Below are positions 13,606-14,772 of a stretch of 14,772 nt of DNA, piece by piece. Location: contig JBIKMV010000053.1 of assembly GCA_044359055.1 (NCBI GenBank), forward strand, positions 1 through 14,772, written 5' to 3'. Numbering within the stretch: the stretch's first letter is position 1; every line of letters begins with the position of its first letter. The translations under genes and the position numbers were made by a program. Source of the DNA: CAMDMI01 sp044359055. Lineage in GTDB: Bacteria > Bacteroidota > Bacteroidia > Cytophagales > Flexibacteraceae. The notes beneath the pieces were generated by a model, which saw nothing but the letters and a program-made list of their open reading frames with translations, ran no database searches and was not told the DNA's origin.

Positions 13606-14768
13606 TACCCCAGCTTGCTGATTTCGGTTTTTACTTTTCTAAAGGATGAATTTTCGAGGGCCAGTTTGAAATATTTTCTGGCCCAATCCCTTTTGCCTTC
13701 TTCATGGGCGATTTTACCCATCTCAAGATAGCACAAACTCACATAGCCTTTTGTGGGCCGGTCTTTGCTTTTGGCATATTGCAGGGCCTTCTGAAAAGCC
13801 CATTTGGCTGCATCGGGATTGCCTTTCTTAGTATCAGAAAGGCCTTTGAGGTAATATCCCCCCAAAAGAGAAGCCATTTCGGAGCGTGCCAGAAGGCGCT
13901 CTATAATTTCTTCAGCAGCCTCTGTTTTCCGTGACTCCAGCAGACATTCTGCATAGATGATGCCGTAGAGCCAATTGTCGGGATAAAGGATGTGTAACTG
14001 GGTGGCAAACTTCAGAGCCATCGGAACATTGAATTCGTCTCTCAGATAAATGGTACTCAGGAAACCAAAGGCCTCAGCCCTCGAGAAAACCGATTTCTGA
14101 GTCGCAATTTCAAGTTCTTTCAAACCCGTTGCTTTGCTGCCATCCGGAAAAAAAACGGTGAATGGCTTGTAAAGCGGGTGATTTTCCGGGAAGGCCACCC
14201 GATAATAATTGTAGAGGCCTGTTGAAAAATAAAAATCAGGATAATCTGCCTTCTGCAAAAATCCCGACTTGATGTAGGTGTAGGCTTTCCGGGCCGAATT
14301 TACCGATTTGATGTAATCGCCTTCTTCAGACTGATGCCTTGCCAGTATGAGGTTACCCAGGAGAAGATAGAATTCCGGTTCAGGATGATTCGGGTATTTC
14401 TTCTCCAGTTTATGGGCTTGCAAAACCAATTGGTTCAGATTTTTAATATATGTCTGGTAATCATTGGGTTTTGCTCCGATGGGAAATTTTTTCCAGAAAG
14501 AAAACAGGCTGTTAAATAAAATAAAAGCAGGGTGCTGTGCATTGGGTTGCCGCCATTTTTTTATGCAGTTCTCGGCCCTTTCAAATTGGAAATTGTATAT
14601 CAGGTCAATGGCCTTTTTCATGGAATCAAGGGCAACTTTATCGGCCACGAGGAGGGCTTGGGCCTTTGCCCGCGGATATTCCCCCAGGAATAAAAGCAAG
14701 CCGAGAACCAGAAGCTTCGGGAGTTTTTTTTTGTAAGGCAGTAATTTTACGTTAAATTTTTGATCCAT
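13602..14768 (-). CDS. Exported tetratricopeptide-repeat protein of unknown function
   Basis: A 388-residue protein with a lysine-rich N terminus (KLLPYKKKLPK), a hydrophobic core (LLVLGLLLFLG, 19-29) and a probable signal-peptidase site after AKA or AKAQ (about residue 36-37), so it is likely periplasmic or envelope-associated. The mature part is all helical, with TPR-like pairs visible at 45-75, 130-170, 230-262, 265-290, 300-335 and 342-372 (for example GKIAHEEGKRDWARKYFKLALE). The segment FSTGLYNYYRVAFPENHPLYKP (180-201) interrupts the repeats and may mark a conserved Bacteroidota family. The ATG start is 4 nt from the window edge, so its promoter is not visible. No enzymatic motif is seen; a scaffold or partner-binding role is inferred from the fold only. 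Confidence 0.82.
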   Translation of the reverse strand: MDQKFNVKLLPYKKKLPKLLVLGLLLFLGEYPRAKAQALLVADKVALDSMKKAIDLIYNFQFERAENCIKKWRQPNAQHPAFILFNSLFSFWKKFPIGAKPNDYQTYIKNLNQLVLQAHKLEKKYPNHPEPEFYLLLGNLILARHQSEEGDYIKSVNSARKAYTYIKSGFLQKADYPDFYFSTGLYNYYRVAFPENHPLYKPFTVFFPDGSKATGLKELEIATQKSVFSRAEAFGFLSTIYLRDEFNVPMALKFATQLHILYPDNWLYGIIYAECLLESRKTEAAEEIIERLLARSEMASLLGGYYLKGLSDTKKGNPDAAKWAFQKALQYAKSKDRPTKGYVSLCYLEMGKIAHEEGKRDWARKYFKLALENSSFRKVKTEISKLGY

Positions 14769-14772
14769 AAAA

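Overview
The window looks like an ordinary chromosomal segment of a Bacteroidota bacterium (Cytophagales/Chitinophagales/Saprospirales-like; the order is a guess). Support: protein features typical of that phylum (Bacteroidota-length BCAT, DUF2520 Rossmann protein, short ACC-deaminase-like PLP enzyme), weak or absent Shine-Dalgarno sequences, and promoter candidates of the phylum's TTG-N19-20-TAnnTTTG form. I see no tRNA, rRNA, CRISPR array, transposase, integrase or phage gene. Fourteen protein genes account for nearly all of the sequence.

Left part (1-2148): an AT-rich gene-free edge, a strong terminator (222-263), a branched-chain aminotransferase (ilvE) on the minus strand, and a PduO-type cob(I)alamin adenosyltransferase, also minus.

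Centre (2164-8516, minus strand): a compact exopolysaccharide/O-antigen-type block. In transcription order it encodes an O-antigen polymerase/ligase-like membrane protein, a GT4 glycosyltransferase, a second O-antigen ligase-family membrane protein, a third polytopic protein resembling oligosaccharide repeat-unit polymerases, a WcaF-like acyltransferase and a WfgS-like GT2 glycosyltransferase. The cobalamin enzyme follows after 15 nt. Genes abut or overlap by 4-26 nt, so this is almost certainly one operon. Together they would add sugars, acylate the glycan, and polymerise or transfer lipid-linked repeat units at the inner membrane. No initiating phosphoglycosyltransferase, Wzx flippase or Wza/Wzc exporter is present, so the pathway must be completed elsewhere. 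The 310-nt leader region holds a terminator-like hairpin and a second inverted repeat.

Right part (8827-14768): a PLP-dependent ACC deaminase/D-cysteine desulfhydrase-family gene (minus) diverges from dprA (plus). dprA is followed by a TTG-initiated membrane J-domain/TPR protein. Then come a convergent DUF2520 Rossmann protein (minus), a divergent AlbA_2/Schlafen-type protein with a winged helix (plus) behind a good Bacteroidota promoter, and a convergent exported TPR protein (minus) whose stop codon overlaps that of its neighbour.

No wholly new system is evident. The points most worth a second look are three polymerase/ligase-class membrane proteins in one operon, the hairpin leader before it, the J-domain/TM/TPR protein, and the adenosyltransferase at the operon's end.
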